Shown: positions 63,590 through 64,000 of the stretch, in pieces
How the letters are laid out: the number at the start of each line of letters is the position of its first letter
Position numbering within the stretch: position 1 is the stretch's first letter
Assembly: GCA_023512345.1 (NCBI GenBank)
Contig: JAILZT010000004.1
Location: forward strand, 1 to 64,000
DNA length: 64,000 nt
Source: Paenibacillus sp.
GTDB taxonomy: Bacteria > Bacillota > Bacilli > Paenibacillales > Paenibacillaceae
Direction of reading: 5' to 3'
The notes under the pieces: generated by a model
The model's database searches: none
What the model saw: the letters and a program-made list of their open reading frames with translations, nothing else
What the model was told of the DNA's origin: nothing
Made by a program: the position numbers and the translations under genes

Positions 63590-63670
63590 ATGAAGATTTT
63601 AACCCGCGTCCTGTTTATAGCTGCCATAGCTTTCATAGCCGCTGGTATTATTTATTTAACGATGAACTAA
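63590..63670 (+). CDS. 26-residue membrane micro-protein
   Basis: A short ORF reading MKILTRVLFIAAIAFIAAGI then IYLTMN, which is one membrane helix with a positively charged start. A perfect AGGAGG (63577-63582) lies 7 bases before the ATG and overlaps the stop codon of the DUF350 gene, implying coupled translation. The zinc-ribbon gene begins 31 bases later. Ribosome site, spacing and hydrophobicity support real translation. Function is unknown. Confidence 0.65.
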   Translation: MKILTRVLFIAAIAFIAAGIIYLTMN

Positions 63671-63701
63671 ATCTAAGTTAGGCAAGAAGGAGAATATAAC
63701 A

Positions 63702-64000
63702 ATGGAAACAAATGTATGCCCTTGGTGTGATACCGAAATAGTATGGGATGAAGAATTTGGACCGGAGGATACATGTCCTCACTGCAGCAATGAACTCAAA
63801 GGCTACCGTACGGTTAGTCTGAACAGTAATAAGTTGGAGGACGAGCTGGTAGAGGAAGAAGTACCGGAAGAAGTAAGTAATGACGATGACGATTTATGGG
63901 GAGTCCCTGATAAGGATGGAATTGTCCCTATCTTTAACACCCTGGATCAATTTCGGGATGACCACGACTTGAGTCGTTATGAAGCGAATGCATCGGCAAT
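63702..64000 (+). CDS. Zinc-ribbon protein, truncated by the window end
   Basis: The first 99 codons of an open frame. It begins with a zinc-ribbon made of CPWC and CPHC pairs (residues 6-9 and 25-28), followed by a strongly acidic stretch rich in Glu and Asp (about 47-66). AAGGAG lies 9 bases before ATG. It probably belongs to the mutS2-DUF350-micro-protein operon. The C-terminal part is outside the window, so function is not assigned. Confidence 0.75.
   Translation, partial: METNVCPWCDTEIVWDEEFGPEDTCPHCSNELKGYRTVSLNSNKLEDELVEEEVPEEVSNDDDDLWGVPDKDGIVPIFNTLDQFRDDHDLSRYEANASA

Overview
The window reads as a chromosomal segment of a low-to-moderate GC, endospore-former-type Firmicute, most likely Paenibacillus or a close relative. 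This rests on near-collinear Bacillus-type proteins (KimA, GlcT/PtsGHI, FloT/NfeD, PheST with a T-box leader, MutS2/YshE), strong AGGAGG-type ribosome sites, frequent TTG/GTG starts, CcpA-type cre sites, and an XylFII-LytS-YesN plus XylFGH xylose module. No rRNA, tRNA, IS element, prophage or CRISPR array was seen. The dominant theme is carbohydrate sensing, uptake and breakdown.

Region 1 (1-13.3 kb): two paralogous chemoreceptors (389-2638 and 11194-13260) flank a LacI-type regulator, the potassium importer KimA and a cytoplasmic beta-mannan module. That module is a GH113 mannanase, a cellobiose 2-epimerase and a GH130 mannosylglucose phosphorylase in one minus-strand operon, with a second, divergent GH130 phosphorylase. 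Together they can convert manno-oligosaccharides to mannose-1-phosphate and glucose.

Region 2 (13.3-25 kb): class B penicillin-binding protein, AI-2E-family membrane protein, NodB deacetylase with an extra C-terminal domain, IlvD, a membrane acyltransferase, and a run of alpha/beta hydrolase, HAD phosphatase, sirtuin and aldo-keto reductase genes.

Region 3 (25-39 kb): Leloir operon galK-galE-galT with a divergent AraC regulator, an iron-type alcohol dehydrogenase, NfeD-flotillin, then the glucose PTS control locus glcT - RAT/terminator - ptsG-ptsH-ptsI.

Region 4 (39-50 kb): an intracellular pullulanase with a carbohydrate-binding domain at its C-terminus, a membrane diguanylate cyclase, a T-box-controlled pheS-pheT operon, and a very unusual zapA in which the FtsZ-ring ZapA domain is fused to about 590 residues of coiled coil.

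Region 5 (50-64 kb): a xylose three-component sensor (membrane XylFII, LytS-type kinase, YesN-type regulator) followed by xylFGH, then a stand-alone CuA-like lipoprotein, a second diguanylate cyclase (possibly starting at ATT), a small holin-like membrane protein, mutS2, a DUF350 protein, a 26-residue membrane micro-protein and the start of a zinc-ribbon gene. In Bacillus, pheST, zapA and mutS2-yshE are close neighbours; here the xylose block lies between them and rnhC, cvpA and polX are missing from the interval.

The most novel-looking item is the ZapA-coiled-coil fusion. Others worth a look are the cre site directly downstream of a sigma-D-type chemoreceptor promoter, the C-terminal CBM41-like pullulanase, the stand-alone CuA protein and the 26-residue ORF. 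Several start codons were set from Shine-Dalgarno placement. All assignments come from reading motifs; no search was run.
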